Source: Nocardia aurantia
Lineage (GTDB): Bacteria > Actinomycetota > Actinomycetes > Mycobacteriales > Mycobacteriaceae
Direction of reading: 5' to 3'
Assembly (NCBI RefSeq): GCF_009604425.1
Contig: NZ_WEGI01000001.1
Location: forward strand, 496,001 to 560,000
Length of the DNA: 64,000 nt
This document shows, in pieces, positions 55,258 to 64,000 of the stretch (its first letter is position 1; the number at the start of each line of letters is the position of its first letter). Position numbers and translations under genes: made by a program. The notes beneath the pieces were generated by a model. The model worked only from the letters and a program-made list of their open reading frames with translations. It had not been told where the DNA came from and ran no database searches.

Positions 55258-58200
55258 CCAAGCCCCGTATCGAGGATGTGCTGGCGCTCAGCCCGTTACA
55301 GGAGGGCCTGTACTCGCTGTCGTCGATGACCGGTGACGGTATCGACCTGTACACGATGCAGTTCGTCATCGACATCGACGGCCCGCTGGACGTGGCGCTG
55401 CTGCGCCGCAGCGCGGCCGAACTGCTGCTGCGGCACCCGAATCTGCGCGTCTCGTTCCGCGACCGCGACCTGCCCCGCCCGGTGCAGATCGTGCCCTCGC
55501 ACGCCGAACTCCCGTGGTCGGAGCGGGACGCGGCGCCGGCGGAGTTCGCCGGCATCGCCGCCGCCGAACGGCGTCGCCCGTTCGACCTGAACCGCGGCCC
55601 GGCGCTGCGCATCGTCCTGCTGACCGTGCCCGGTGCCGAGCCGGCCCGCCGGCGGCTGATCCTGACCGCCCACCACATCCTGATGGACGGCTGGTCCACC
55701 TCGGTCTTCATCGGCGAACTGTTCGCCGTGTACGAGGCCGGCGGCTCCGCCGAGGCCCTGCCGCCCGCCCGGCTGTACCGGGACTTCATCGGCTGGATCG
55801 CGGCCCAGGACGCCGCGGCCGCCGCCGCGACCTGGCTCCGATACCTCGGCGGTATCGAGTCCCCGCTGATGCTCGCGGAGGGCGCCGTGCCGACCGGAAC
55901 GGCGGTGCCGGAGAAGGCTTTCGGCACGCTGACCGCCGAGGAGACGCAGCGCCTGCAACAGTGGTCCCGCGCGAACGGCCTGACCCTGAACACCGCGGTG
56001 CAGTATGCCTGGACGGTGCTGCTCGGCCGCCTCGCCGACCGCGGCGACGTCGTCTACGGCACCACCATTTCCGGTCGGCCCGAACAGCTTTCGGGCGTCG
56101 AACGGATGATCGGCCTGTTCATCAACACGGTTCCGGTGGTGTGCCGCATCGACGACACCAGCGTGGTCGAGCAGTGCCGTCGCCTGCAACGCGATTCCGC
56201 CGCCATGCGCGACATCGGTTACGTCAGCCTGTCGTCGGTCCAGCGGGCCACCGGCCACGCGGCCCTGTTCGACACCCTGTTCGTCTTCGAGAACATGCCG
56301 ATCGGCGACGCCATCAATCCCGTGACCAGCTCGACCGGCGTCACCTTCCGCCCGGTCGAGCTGGAGAGCCTCGCCCACTACCCCCTGACCGTGGTCTCGC
56401 ACCTGTTCGGCCCGGAACTGGTCGTCGTCGTGGAGGCCCTCCCCGGCGCCCTCCCCGAACTGCCGTCCGCCGAACTCGGCGACCGCCTCCTGGCCATCCT
56501 CCGCCAACTCCCCGGCATCGGTGACGCCACCCCGGATGCACTCGATATCCTCACGCCCGCAGAGCGTTCCGAACTCGCCGCCGCCGCGAACCGCCCCGAA
56601 TCCGTTCCGACCGCCCACACGCCGCGGGCGACCGACGCCACGTCCGCCGAATCGGCCACTCCCACCGCCACCGGGCAGCCCGACCGCCAGGCTGCCCGGT
56701 TCCGCGGCGAATCACCGTCGTCCACGCTCGAATCCGAGCTCGGTGGCACGGCGTGGAATCTGTTCGAGCGGCAGGTGCGGGCCACGCCGGACGCGGTGGC
56801 GTTGTCCTCCGGCGCGGGGGACCGCTATACCTACCGGGAGCTGCATGCCGCGGCGGCCCGGCTGGCGGACGAACTGGCCGACCGTGGTGCCGGACCGGAA
56901 AGTGTTGTGGCACTGGCCTTGCCGCGCTCGCCACGGTCGATCGTCGCGCTGCTCGCGGTGCTGGGTGCGGGGGCGGCCTATGTGCCGGTGGACATCACGC
57001 TGCCGCCGTCGCGGATCGGGTCGATCCTGCGCCAGGCCGGCCCGGTGCTGTCGATCGCCACCGCCGATACCGCCACGCTGCTCGCCGAATCGGGCAGTCC
57101 GATCCTGATCCTCGACGATCCGGTTGTCGTGCGGCGCATTTCCGAGCGGGATCCGCTCGCGCCCACGGTGATCCGCCGCGCCGGGCACGCCGCGTACGTG
57201 ATCTTCACCTCCGGATCCACCGGCGAGCCGAAGGGCGTCATCGGCACGAACCGCGCGCTGGCAGCGTATTTCGCCGACCACCGCGATCGCGTCTACGCCC
57301 CGGCGACGGCCCGGCTGCACCGGCCGCTGCGCATCGCCCACGCCTGGTCGCTGAGCTTCGACGCGTCCTGGCAGCCGATGGTGGGCCTGTTCGCGGGCCA
57401 CGAGATCCACCTGTTCGACGCCGACGAGATGCGCGACGCGCACCGATTGGTCTCGGGCATGGCGGAATTCGGGATCGACATGATCGACACCACCCCGTCG
57501 ATGTTCGCGCAACTGGTCGCGGCCGGTCTGCTCGAAAACGCTCCGGCGGTGCTGGCGCTCGGCGGCGAGGCGATCGAGGCGGCGCTGTGGAGCCGCCTGC
57601 GCGCCCTGCCCGGCACCGCCGTCTACAACTGTTACGGGCCGACCGAGACCACCGTCGAGGCGGTGGTCGGCGCGGTCGCCGCGACCACAGCCCCGGCCAT
57701 CGGCACCCCCGCCGTCACCGTCTCGAGCTACGTCCTCGACTCGCGGCTGCGGCCCGTCCCGCACGGCGTGGTCGGCGAGCTGTACCTGTCCGGCGGCCAG
57801 CTGGCGCGCGGATACATCACCCGCGCGGCCGGTACCGCCGAGCGGTTCGTGGCGGACCCGTTCCGGCCGGGCCGCCGGATGTACCGGACCGGAGATCTGG
57901 TGCGGCACCGGCACGACGGCGCGATCGCGTATCTGGGCCGCGCCGACGACCAGGTCAAGGTGCGCGGCTACCGCATCGAGATCGGCGAGATCGAGACGGC
58001 GCTGAAGCGATTGCCCGGGGTCGGCACGGCCGCCGTCGCGGTGATCCGCCGCGCGGGCAGCGCGACTCTGGTCGGGTTCGTGGTCCCGGTCGCCGGACGG
58101 ACCCTCGACCCGGTGCGGCTGCGCGCGGCGCTGACGGACCGGCTGCCCGGATACATGGTCCCGGCGCGGGTGGCGGTCGTCCCGAAACTCCCGGTCACGG

Positions 58201-59909
58201 TGAACGGCAAACTCGACGGCCGCGAACTGATCCGGCGTGCCGAGGCGCTCCTGATCGGCGACGGCGCCGGTGCGGGCGCGGCGGCGGAAACCGAGACCGA
58301 GCGGATCCTCTGCGAGGTGTTCGCGGAACTGCTCGACGGCCGCGTGCCCGGTATCGATGAGGACTTCTTCGCCCTGGGGCTGGACAGCATCGTCGCGATC
58401 TCGGTGGTCAACCAGGCGCGGCGGCGCGGTCTCGCGCTGGGGCCGCGAATGGTGCTCACCGCGCCGTCGGTGCGCGAACTGGCCGCGGTGGTCGATGCGG
58501 CGGCGCAGGCCCCGACGGCCGAGGCCGGCGCCGAGCTCGGTGAGGTGCCGCCGCTACCGATCGTGTCGTGGCTGCACGAGTACGGCAACTTCCGCCGATT
58601 CACCCAGACCGTGCTGGTCCGGCTGCCCACCGATATCACCGACGCCCGCATCGCCGCCGTATTGCAGGCGTTGCTGGACAACCACGCGGCCCTGCGGTCG
58701 CGGCTGGTCACCACCGAGGCGGGCCCGCGGCTGGTGATCCGGGAGGCCGGCGCCGTGCGTGCCGAGGATCTGCTCACCCGGGCCGAATTCCCCGCTGCCG
58801 TAAGCGCTGCCGAGGACGCGATCCTGGCCGAATCCCGTGCCGCCTTCGACCGGATCGATCCGGAGCGCGGCGACATGGTGGCCGCGGTCCGGCTGGTCCG
58901 CGGCGGGGGACCCGATCTGCTGCTGCTGACCGCCCACCATCTGGCCGTCGATGTCGTGTCCTGGCACATCATCCTGGCCGGGCTGGCGGAGGCCGGGGCG
59001 CGGCTCGAGGCCGGTTCGCCCGCCGGGCCGCTCCCGGAGTCGACCTCGTACCGGCAGTGGTCGCGACTGCTGGCCGAGCGCGCGTCGGCCCCGGAAGTGC
59101 TTGCGCAGCGCGACTATTGGGCCGGCCGCCTGGCCGCCCACGATCCCGTGCTGGGCTCCCGGCTGCCGGATCCGGTCCGCGACACCTGGGCGTCGCTGCG
59201 GGTCACCCCCGCCGTCACGCCGGTCGAGGTGACGGCCCGGCTGCTGGCCGGTGTGACCAAGGCCGAGGGCATGCGGGAACTGCTGCTGACCGCACTGACC
59301 CTCACCCTCACCGGCTGGCAGCGAGAAGTGCACCGGGACAACGGATCCGGAGCCCTGATCGCGCTGGAGGGGCACGGCCGCGCCGACGCGCTGCTGGGCA
59401 CCGATACCGCGAACACGGTCGGCTGGTTCACCAGCGTGTACCCGGTCCGCCTCGGCGCGGGCCCGGCCTCGGTGGATGTCGAACGCGCGGAAGCGGATCC
59501 GGCCGCGGTGCAACTGCTGCTGAAATCCGTCGCGGGTGAACTGGCGGCACTGCCCAACGAGGGCCTGGACTTCGGCCTGTTGCGCTACGGCGGTCCGGCG
59601 GCGGATCTGACGGCCGCGCCGCAGGTCGAGTTCAACTACGTCGGCCGCACCGATCTGGCCGGGCAGGGCGCGGCGGACTGGTCCCTGTGCACCGGACCGC
59701 TGCTCGACGCCCTGCCGCTGGATCCGGAGCCGGAGCTGCCGCTGCGGTACGCCCTCGATGTCATCTCCGCGGTCGCCACGACGCCGGAAGGTCCACAGCT
59801 GCTGACCAATTGGCGCTGGAGCGACCGGCTGTTCACCGAGGGCGACGCGCGGCGGCTGACCGAGCTCTGGCACCGCGGCGTGGCCGCGGTCGCCGCGGCG
59901 CTGCCCTGA
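55254..59909 (+). CDS. mbtF: Non-ribosomal peptide synthetase, C-A-T-E
   Basis: A 1551-residue NRPS. Domains are: condensation (LSPLQEGLYSLSS near 12; TAHHILMDGWS near 138), a ~60-residue polar linker, adenylation (YVIFTSGSTGEPKG near 647; FDASWQPMVG; NCYGPTETTV), carrier (LGLDSIVAIS near 1042) and a C-terminal epimerisation-type domain (TAHHLAVDVVSW near 1226; ANTVGWFTSVYP near 1385). In mycobactins MbtF adds the second lysine, which cyclises to a caprolactam. No thioesterase is present, consistent with release by cyclisation. GTG overlaps the mbtE stop (GTGA); GGGAGGA lies three bases upstream. Last gene of the operon. Confidence 0.9.
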   Translation: MTKPRIEDVLALSPLQEGLYSLSSMTGDGIDLYTMQFVIDIDGPLDVALLRRSAAELLLRHPNLRVSFRDRDLPRPVQIVPSHAELPWSERDAAPAEFAGIAAAERRRPFDLNRGPALRIVLLTVPGAEPARRRLILTAHHILMDGWSTSVFIGELFAVYEAGGSAEALPPARLYRDFIGWIAAQDAAAAAATWLRYLGGIESPLMLAEGAVPTGTAVPEKAFGTLTAEETQRLQQWSRANGLTLNTAVQYAWTVLLGRLADRGDVVYGTTISGRPEQLSGVERMIGLFINTVPVVCRIDDTSVVEQCRRLQRDSAAMRDIGYVSLSSVQRATGHAALFDTLFVFENMPIGDAINPVTSSTGVTFRPVELESLAHYPLTVVSHLFGPELVVVVEALPGALPELPSAELGDRLLAILRQLPGIGDATPDALDILTPAERSELAAAANRPESVPTAHTPRATDATSAESATPTATGQPDRQAARFRGESPSSTLESELGGTAWNLFERQVRATPDAVALSSGAGDRYTYRELHAAAARLADELADRGAGPESVVALALPRSPRSIVALLAVLGAGAAYVPVDITLPPSRIGSILRQAGPVLSIATADTATLLAESGSPILILDDPVVVRRISERDPLAPTVIRRAGHAAYVIFTSGSTGEPKGVIGTNRALAAYFADHRDRVYAPATARLHRPLRIAHAWSLSFDASWQPMVGLFAGHEIHLFDADEMRDAHRLVSGMAEFGIDMIDTTPSMFAQLVAAGLLENAPAVLALGGEAIEAALWSRLRALPGTAVYNCYGPTETTVEAVVGAVAATTAPAIGTPAVTVSSYVLDSRLRPVPHGVVGELYLSGGQLARGYITRAAGTAERFVADPFRPGRRMYRTGDLVRHRHDGAIAYLGRADDQVKVRGYRIEIGEIETALKRLPGVGTAAVAVIRRAGSATLVGFVVPVAGRTLDPVRLRAALTDRLPGYMVPARVAVVPKLPVTVNGKLDGRELIRRAEALLIGDGAGAGAAAETETERILCEVFAELLDGRVPGIDEDFFALGLDSIVAISVVNQARRRGLALGPRMVLTAPSVRELAAVVDAAAQAPTAEAGAELGEVPPLPIVSWLHEYGNFRRFTQTVLVRLPTDITDARIAAVLQALLDNHAALRSRLVTTEAGPRLVIREAGAVRAEDLLTRAEFPAAVSAAEDAILAESRAAFDRIDPERGDMVAAVRLVRGGGPDLLLLTAHHLAVDVVSWHIILAGLAEAGARLEAGSPAGPLPESTSYRQWSRLLAERASAPEVLAQRDYWAGRLAAHDPVLGSRLPDPVRDTWASLRVTPAVTPVEVTARLLAGVTKAEGMRELLLTALTLTLTGWQREVHRDNGSGALIALEGHGRADALLGTDTANTVGWFTSVYPVRLGAGPASVDVERAEADPAAVQLLLKSVAGELAALPNEGLDFGLLRYGGPAADLTAAPQVEFNYVGRTDLAGQGAADWSLCTGPLLDALPLDPEPELPLRYALDVISAVATTPEGPQLLTNWRWSDRLFTEGDARRLTELWHRGVAAVAAALP

Positions 59910-59969
59910 CCACCCACGCGTCGCGTCGGCCGCGAAGGCCGGGTGCCGCGATCCGCGCGCGTGCGGCCG

Positions 59970-60956
59970 TCAGGCGGCGGCCGCCGCGAGCGCGGGCTCG
60001 ATCTTGTCCAGCAGGTACGGCAGCGACAGCGCGGTCGGCTGGTTGATACCGGCGATGTCCTGGGTGGTCAGTTCCGCGACGGCGTGCTTGCGCACGGCCG
60101 GCAGATCCGCGTACCCGGGCAGGTGCCGGTAGGTGTCCTCCAGGCCCGGCGAGGAGGCGGCGAGCAGCAGATCCGCCTGGAGTGCGTCGACCCGCTCCGG
60201 CGACAACTGGCTGCGACCGCCGTTGTTCGGCAGCTTCGTCAGCTGCTCCGGGATGTGCAGGCCGAGCTGGGTGAACAGCGTGGTCGAGCCGTCCTTCGGA
60301 TCGATCAGCACCATCAGCTGATTCGGCGAGGCCAGCCAGGTGCTGGCGAACGTCCTGCCCTGCAGGCCCGGATACTTCTTCGCGAGCGCGCCGACCCGGT
60401 CGGTGACCTTCGCGACGGCGGCCGCGGCCTCGTTCTCCTTGTGCAGCACCTTGCCCAGCGCGGTCATCTGGTCCTGCCACGGCGTCACCATGGCCTTGCT
60501 CAGCGCGGGCAGCGTCGGCGCGATCTTGCTGAACGTGGCGTAGATCTTCTCGTCGGCGTAGAGGCCGTCGGCCAGGATCAGATCCGGGTTCAGCGCCGCG
60601 ATCGACTCGGCGAGTCCGTTGTTGCCCAGTTCCTTGGCCTGGCTCAGCGAGGCGGGCTCCCAGGCCGTGCGGCTCTTGCTGACCTGGGCCACGTTGTCGA
60701 TGTAGCCGACCGGCGTGACACCCAGCGACAGGGTCGCGTCGAGCCATTGATTGCCCAGCGCCACGACCCGTTTCGGCACCTGCGGGACGGTGGTCTCGCC
60801 GTAGGCGTGCGTGACGGTGACCGAGCCGGCGCCGGAATCGGCCTTGTCGCTGCTCGAGCCGCAGCCGGCGATGCCGAGAACGGCCAGGCCGGCGAGGATT
60901 CCGGCGGCCGTCCGCGCCCGGGCTCGGGACATTCGGGCAGATCTCATGGGTGGCAC
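59970..60956 (-). CDS. Fe-siderophore ABC transporter substrate-binding lipoprotein
   Basis: A 328-residue protein with a lipoprotein signal (AGILAGLAVLGIAGC, lipid-modified Cys near residue 32) and a periplasmic-binding class III fold of the FecB/FepB type: PKRVVALGNQWLDATLSLGV, AALNPDLILADGLYADEKIY and a long linking helix. It should capture ferri-siderophore outside the membrane. The GTG at 60956 is preferred (AAGGAAAG upstream); an ATG at 60947 is the alternative. Divergent from the exporter triad with iron box 6 between. No FecCD-type permease is in the window. Confidence 0.88.
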   Translation of the reverse strand: MPPMRSARMSRARARTAAGILAGLAVLGIAGCGSSSDKADSGAGSVTVTHAYGETTVPQVPKRVVALGNQWLDATLSLGVTPVGYIDNVAQVSKSRTAWEPASLSQAKELGNNGLAESIAALNPDLILADGLYADEKIYATFSKIAPTLPALSKAMVTPWQDQMTALGKVLHKENEAAAAVAKVTDRVGALAKKYPGLQGRTFASTWLASPNQLMVLIDPKDGSTTLFTQLGLHIPEQLTKLPNNGGRSQLSPERVDALQADLLLAASSPGLEDTYRHLPGYADLPAVRKHAVAELTTQDIAGINQPTALSLPYLLDKIEPALAAAAA

Positions 60957-61021
60957 TCACTTTCCTTGCTCTGCGAGGCCGGTGTGCGCGGATCGGATCG
61001 CCCTGGCGCACCGGCTGTTGT

Positions 61022-61040
61022 TTAGGTTAGCCTTACCATT
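61022..61040. promoter_or_regulatory. Iron box 6 (between the binding lipoprotein and the exporter triad)
   Basis: TTAGGTTAGCCTTACCATT matches 15 of 19 consensus positions, with a perfect left half. It lies 66 bases from the lipoprotein start and 54 from the exporter start. Confidence 0.82.
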
Positions 61041-61093
61041 GATTTTCGGAGAAGCGCTGGGCCGTATCGGTCGGCGCGGGACGGAGAAACCGG

Positions 61094-62065
61094 GTGTCGG
61101 GATCAGGCGCGGCCGCCGAGGCCGCCATCGTGGTCGAGTCGGTCGAGAAATCCTTCGGTGACGTGAAAGCCTTGCGCGGCATCAGTTTCCGCGCGCCCGC
61201 CGGCAGCGTGCTGGGCGTGCTGGGCCCCAACGGCGCCGGGAAGACCACCACCGTCTCCGTCCTGTCGACGCTGATCCGGCCGGACGCCGGCCACGCGCGG
61301 GTCGCCGGTCACGACGTGGTCCGCGACGCGGCGAAGGTGCGCGCCGCCATCATGCTGACCGGGCAGTACGCGGCGCTGGACGAGGTGCTCACCGGCCGGG
61401 AGAATCTGGTGCTGTTCGGCCGCCTGCTGGGCCTGCGGCCCAAGGAGGCGAAGGGCCGCGCCGACGAACTGCTGGCGCGCTTCGAGCTGACCGAGGCGGC
61501 CGACCGGCGGGTCGGCCAGTACTCCGGAGGTATGCGCCGGCGCATCGACATCGCCTGCGGGCTGGTGCGATTGCCGAAGGTGGTCTTCCTCGACGAGCCG
61601 ACCACCGGCCTCGATCCGGTGAGCCGGCAGGGGGTGTGGTCGCTGGTCCGCGAGCTGCGCGACCAGGGGGTGACGATCCTGCTCACCACCCAGTACCTGG
61701 AGGAGGCGGACGCGCTCAGCGACAACATCATCGTCGTCGACCGCGGCATCGTGATCGCCGAGGGCACCGCCGACGAGCTGAAGGCCCGGTCCGGCAGCAG
61801 CTACTGCGAGGTCGTGCCGGTCTCCGCCGGCGACGTCCCGGCGGTGGTGGCGGCGCTGTCCGGGCTGGGTGCGGTCGCGGTCGCCGAATCGGCCGACCGG
61901 GTGTCACTGCCGGCGCCGGACGGCCCGGCCACCCTCACCGAGGTGCTGCGCCGGATCACCGAGGCGAAGATCGACCTGATCGACATCGCGTTGCGCCGGC
62001 CGTCGCTGGATGAGGTGTTCATCGAACTCACTCGCGGTGGCGACAAGGTCGGAGCGGCCTCGTGA
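61094..62065 (+). CDS. ABC-2 exporter ATP-binding protein, DrrA family (iron-boxed)
   Basis: A 323-residue ATPase with Walker A GPNGAGKTTT (near residue 48), QYSGGMRRRIDIACGLV, Walker B VVFLDEPTTGLDP and the DrrA-type C-terminal domain (SSYCEVVPVSAGDVP; RRPSLDEVFIELT). Very similar along its length to the ATPase at 6965. GTG start at 61094; its stop overlaps the next gene. The iron box upstream and the location beside siderophore genes suggest that the pump exports the newly made siderophore; that is inference. Confidence 0.9.
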   Translation: MSGSGAAAEAAIVVESVEKSFGDVKALRGISFRAPAGSVLGVLGPNGAGKTTTVSVLSTLIRPDAGHARVAGHDVVRDAAKVRAAIMLTGQYAALDEVLTGRENLVLFGRLLGLRPKEAKGRADELLARFELTEAADRRVGQYSGGMRRRIDIACGLVRLPKVVFLDEPTTGLDPVSRQGVWSLVRELRDQGVTILLTTQYLEEADALSDNIIVVDRGIVIAEGTADELKARSGSSYCEVVPVSAGDVPAVVAALSGLGAVAVAESADRVSLPAPDGPATLTEVLRRITEAKIDLIDIALRRPSLDEVFIELTRGGDKVGAAS

Positions 62066-62832
62066 GCAGCGACGCGCAGTGGCACGTCTCCCCGGTGCAG
62101 CAATGGGCCGCGCTCAGCGGCCGCACGGTGCGGGCCGCGGTGCGCCAGGGCGATCTGCCCTTCGGATTCCTCGCCCCGATGATCTTCTTCGTGTGTTTCT
62201 ATGTGCCACTGCGGCATTCGATGGAGACCGGCGGCGGCCGGTACGCGCAGTACCTGCTGCCGGTGATCGTGGTGCAGGGCATGTTCTTCACCGCGATGTC
62301 GGCCGGTGATCGCGCGGCCCGGGACACGGCCGGCGGCATGGGCACCCGGCTGCGGTCGCTGCCGGTCGGGGCCTGGCTGCCGGCGGCGGCGCGGATGTCG
62401 GCCAACGTGTTGCGCGGGGTGGCCGCGATCGCGGGCGCGCTGGTGATCGGCTCGGCCTTCGGCTTCCGGTTCCACGGATTCGGCGCTGCTGTCGTATTCG
62501 TCGTCCTCGCATTGGCTTTCGGCCTCGCGCTGGTCATCGGCGCCGATCTGCTCGGGGTGGTCACCGGCGATCCGGGCACCGGCGCGACCGTGCTGCTGAT
62601 CCCGCAGTTGCTGCTGGTCATGCTGTCCACGGGATTCGTTCCGGCACAAGGCTTCCCGGGCTGGATCCAGCCGTTCGTGCGGAATCAGCCGGTCTCCCAG
62701 GCGGCGGCCGCGTTGCGTGGGCTGGCCGACGGGAAATACGTTGCGGCCCTGCCGATCACCATCGCGTGGATCGCAGGCCTGACCGTCGTGTTCGGTGCGG
62801 CAGTGGTGCTGGTGGAAGGGCGGCGGCGATGA
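62062..62832 (+). CDS. ABC-2 type permease, DrrB family (iron-boxed triad)
   Basis: A 256-residue membrane protein with about six hydrophobic segments; GMGTRLRSLPVGAWLPAAAR in the coupling region and STGFVPAQGFPGWIQPFVRN before the last segment correspond to the permease at 7993. GTG overlaps the ATPase stop and the TGA overlaps the next ATG. Confidence 0.87.
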   Translation: MSSDAQWHVSPVQQWAALSGRTVRAAVRQGDLPFGFLAPMIFFVCFYVPLRHSMETGGGRYAQYLLPVIVVQGMFFTAMSAGDRAARDTAGGMGTRLRSLPVGAWLPAAARMSANVLRGVAAIAGALVIGSAFGFRFHGFGAAVVFVVLALAFGLALVIGADLLGVVTGDPGTGATVLLIPQLLLVMLSTGFVPAQGFPGWIQPFVRNQPVSQAAAALRGLADGKYVAALPITIAWIAGLTVVFGAAVVLVEGRRR

Positions 62833-63593
62833 GGGCCCTGATCTCGCAGACCCTGGTGGAGGCCGGTCGCCTGGTGCGCCGCTGGCCCCGTCAGCAGGAT
62901 GTGCTCACCGCCACCCTGATCTTCCCGGTGCTGTTGCTGCTCATGTATCAGCTGGTGCTCGATCGGGCACTGACCGCCGCCTCCGGCACCGCCGCGGTGT
63001 ACGGCTTCGTCCCGATGATCGCCGTCACCGGCGCCATGTACGGGGCGATGGGCACCGGCATGTCGCTGCACGCCGAGGCCGAGAGCGGCCTGTTGCGGCG
63101 GTTCTGGGTGCTGCCGATCCATCGCGCCGCGGGTCTGGCCGGCCGGCTGCTGGCCGAGTGCGCGCGCACCCTGGTGGCCACGGCGATCGTGCTGCTGCTC
63201 GGTGTCGCACTGGGACTGCGGTTCCAGCACGGCTGGTGGGGGCCGCTGGGCCTGCTACTGGTGCCGGTGCTGCTGATGCCGGGATTCGTCGCGCTGGTGG
63301 TCGCCGTCGCGGTGGGCAGGGCGGGCGCGCAGATCGTGCAGCTGTTCTCGGTGCTGATCCTGCTGGGGATGTTCTTCAACTCCGGCTTCGTCCCGGTCAC
63401 CGATTATCCCGGTTGGCTGCAGCCGGTCGTCCGGGCCCAGCCGATGAGCTGCGCGATCGAGGCGATGCGCGACTTCATCCTCGGTGGCCCCCTCCTGGTT
63501 CCGGTGTCGCAGACCGCGGCGTGGTCGGCCGGGCTCGCACTGGTGTTCGGTGGGTTCGCGGTCCGCGGATACCGCAGGGCCGCGGCGGGGTGA
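62829..63593 (+). CDS. ABC-2 type permease, DrrC family (iron-boxed triad)
   Basis: A 254-residue membrane protein. The ATG at 62829 overlaps the preceding stop (ATGA). ESGLLRRFWVLPIHRAAGLA and NSGFVPVTDYPGWLQPVVRA match the permease at 8799. It completes the exporter. Followed by an AT-rich gap and the CIRCE-controlled gene. Confidence 0.87.
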   Translation: MRALISQTLVEAGRLVRRWPRQQDVLTATLIFPVLLLLMYQLVLDRALTAASGTAAVYGFVPMIAVTGAMYGAMGTGMSLHAEAESGLLRRFWVLPIHRAAGLAGRLLAECARTLVATAIVLLLGVALGLRFQHGWWGPLGLLLVPVLLMPGFVALVVAVAVGRAGAQIVQLFSVLILLGMFFNSGFVPVTDYPGWLQPVVRAQPMSCAIEAMRDFILGGPLLVPVSQTAAWSAGLALVFGGFAVRGYRRAAAG

Positions 63594-63698
63594 ACACGCT
63601 CGCGGTGAACGCGGGGGCACGATTACGAAACGCGCTCCGGCATATGTGCCGGAAAACGGGTCCGCATATTCTAAATTAAAACGCGAGAATTTGCGATC

Positions 63699-63727
63699 TT
63701 CACACCAGCTTCGGGAGCAGGCATAAT
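63699..63727 (+). promoter_or_regulatory. Strong promoter of the glycosyltransferase gene
   Basis: TTCACA (63699-63704), 17 bases, CATAAT (63722-63727). Each hexamer is one base from the sigma-70/SigA consensus. The CIRCE element begins at its last base. Confidence 0.7.
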
Positions 63728-63753
63728 TAGCACTCGTTGCACCGGAGTGCTAT
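63727..63753 (+). promoter_or_regulatory. CIRCE element (HrcA operator)
   Basis: TTAGCACTC (63727-63735), nine bases, GAGTGCTAT (63745-63753). The CIRCE consensus is TTAGCACTC-N9-GAGTGCTAA, so 17 of 18 conserved positions match with exact spacing. It covers the expected transcription start, where HrcA normally represses groES/groEL and dnaK operons. Confidence 0.85.
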
Positions 63754-63781
63754 CGGTTGTGTTTCCTCAGTGAGGAGGATC

Positions 63782-64000
63782 ATGAGCCCCCAGTTCTCTG
63801 CTTCACGATTGAATCGGCCGTCCGCGGCGGTCCCGTCGCCGCTCTCGCCGTTCGACAAACCGGCGGTCGGTGAGATCCTCGCCGATGCCCGGGCGCCATT
63901 GCACATCGCGATGGTGGTGCCACCCTATTTCGACGTTCCCCCCAAGGCCTACGGCGGAGTGGAAGCCGTCGTGGCCGATCTGGTCGACGCCCTCGTCGAC
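63782..64000 (+). CDS. Family-4 (GT-B) glycosyltransferase, N-terminal fragment
   Basis: The first 73 codons before the window ends. After ~38 polar residues comes LHIAMVVPPYFDVPPKAYGG followed by VEAVVADLVDALVD, the glycine-rich N-terminal loop of GT4-type glycosyltransferases. ATG at 63782 has a near-ideal ribosome site (GAGGAGG, four bases away). The CIRCE element and the strong promoter upstream suggest control by heat shock. Acceptor and donor cannot be judged. Confidence 0.75.
   Translation, partial: MSPQFSASRLNRPSAAVPSPLSPFDKPAVGEILADARAPLHIAMVVPPYFDVPPKAYGGVEAVVADLVDALVD

Overview
The window is GC-rich actinobacterial DNA and fits Nocardia best. It carries an Ag85-type mycolyltransferase, a DUF2637 pair, actinobacterial start-codon overlaps (GTGA/ATGA), and a nocobactin/mycobactin-type lysine-siderophore locus a few kb from the S10 ribosomal operon. 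Genus assignment is inference; no rRNA or tRNA gene was seen. LAYOUT: 1-9.7 kb holds the 3' end of an NRPS (A-T-TE, EntF-like order), a secreted mycolyltransferase, an Nramp Mn/Fe transporter, an aldehyde dehydrogenase homologue lacking the catalytic Cys, and a drrABC-like ABC-2 exporter triad. 9.66-10.4 kb is a gene-free block with three copies of a ~150-bp hairpin-forming repeat and a short ~43-bp periodic array. 10.4-16.5 kb carries a double-TetR regulator, an enoyl-CoA hydratase, an SDR, a lycopene cyclase, a secreted lipase and a DUF4442 thioesterase-fold protein. 16.5-22.4 kb is the complete S10 operon (rpsJ-rplC-rplD-rplW-rplB-rpsS-rplV-rpsC-rplP-rpmC-rpsQ) with a long leader and a strong terminator. 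22.4-33.9 kb has uncharacterised genes: a Zn-ribbon protein, a DUF6585-like membrane protein, two DUF2637 paralogues (one with a ~390-residue low-complexity insert), a DinB/maleylpyruvate-isomerase-like protein, a CPBP protease, an MMPL transporter with a perfect operator-like palindrome, and an RluA-type pseudouridine synthase. SIDEROPHORE BLOCK: 33.9-63.6 kb is an iron-acquisition island. It contains irtA/irtB-like ABC ATPases, a separate siderophore-interacting reductase (SIP), a secreted Mtb12-like protein, mbtG, mbtL-mbtM-mbtN, mbtK, a type II thioesterase, mbtC-mbtD-mbtE-mbtF, an Fe-siderophore binding lipoprotein and a second drrABC-like triad. I find six 19-bp IdeR/DtxR-type iron boxes, at 33951, 38379, 39013, 40400, 44467 and 61022. 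They cover essentially every transcription unit of the island, so uptake, reductive release, lipid-tail synthesis, core assembly and probably export would be co-repressed by iron. Salicylate synthase (mbtI), salicyl-AMP ligase (mbtA), a phenyloxazoline synthase (mbtB with Cy domain) and mbtH are not visible, so the pathway must be split over loci. RIGHT EDGE: a truncated family-4 glycosyltransferase gene starts at 63782 behind a strong promoter and a nearly perfect CIRCE (HrcA) operator, an unexpected heat-shock-type control signal. The most interesting items are the CIRCE-glycosyltransferase pair, the iron-boxed exporter triad, the Cys-less aldehyde dehydrogenase, the expanded DUF2637 protein, the hairpin repeat family and the in-frame 75-bp repeats in mbtD.
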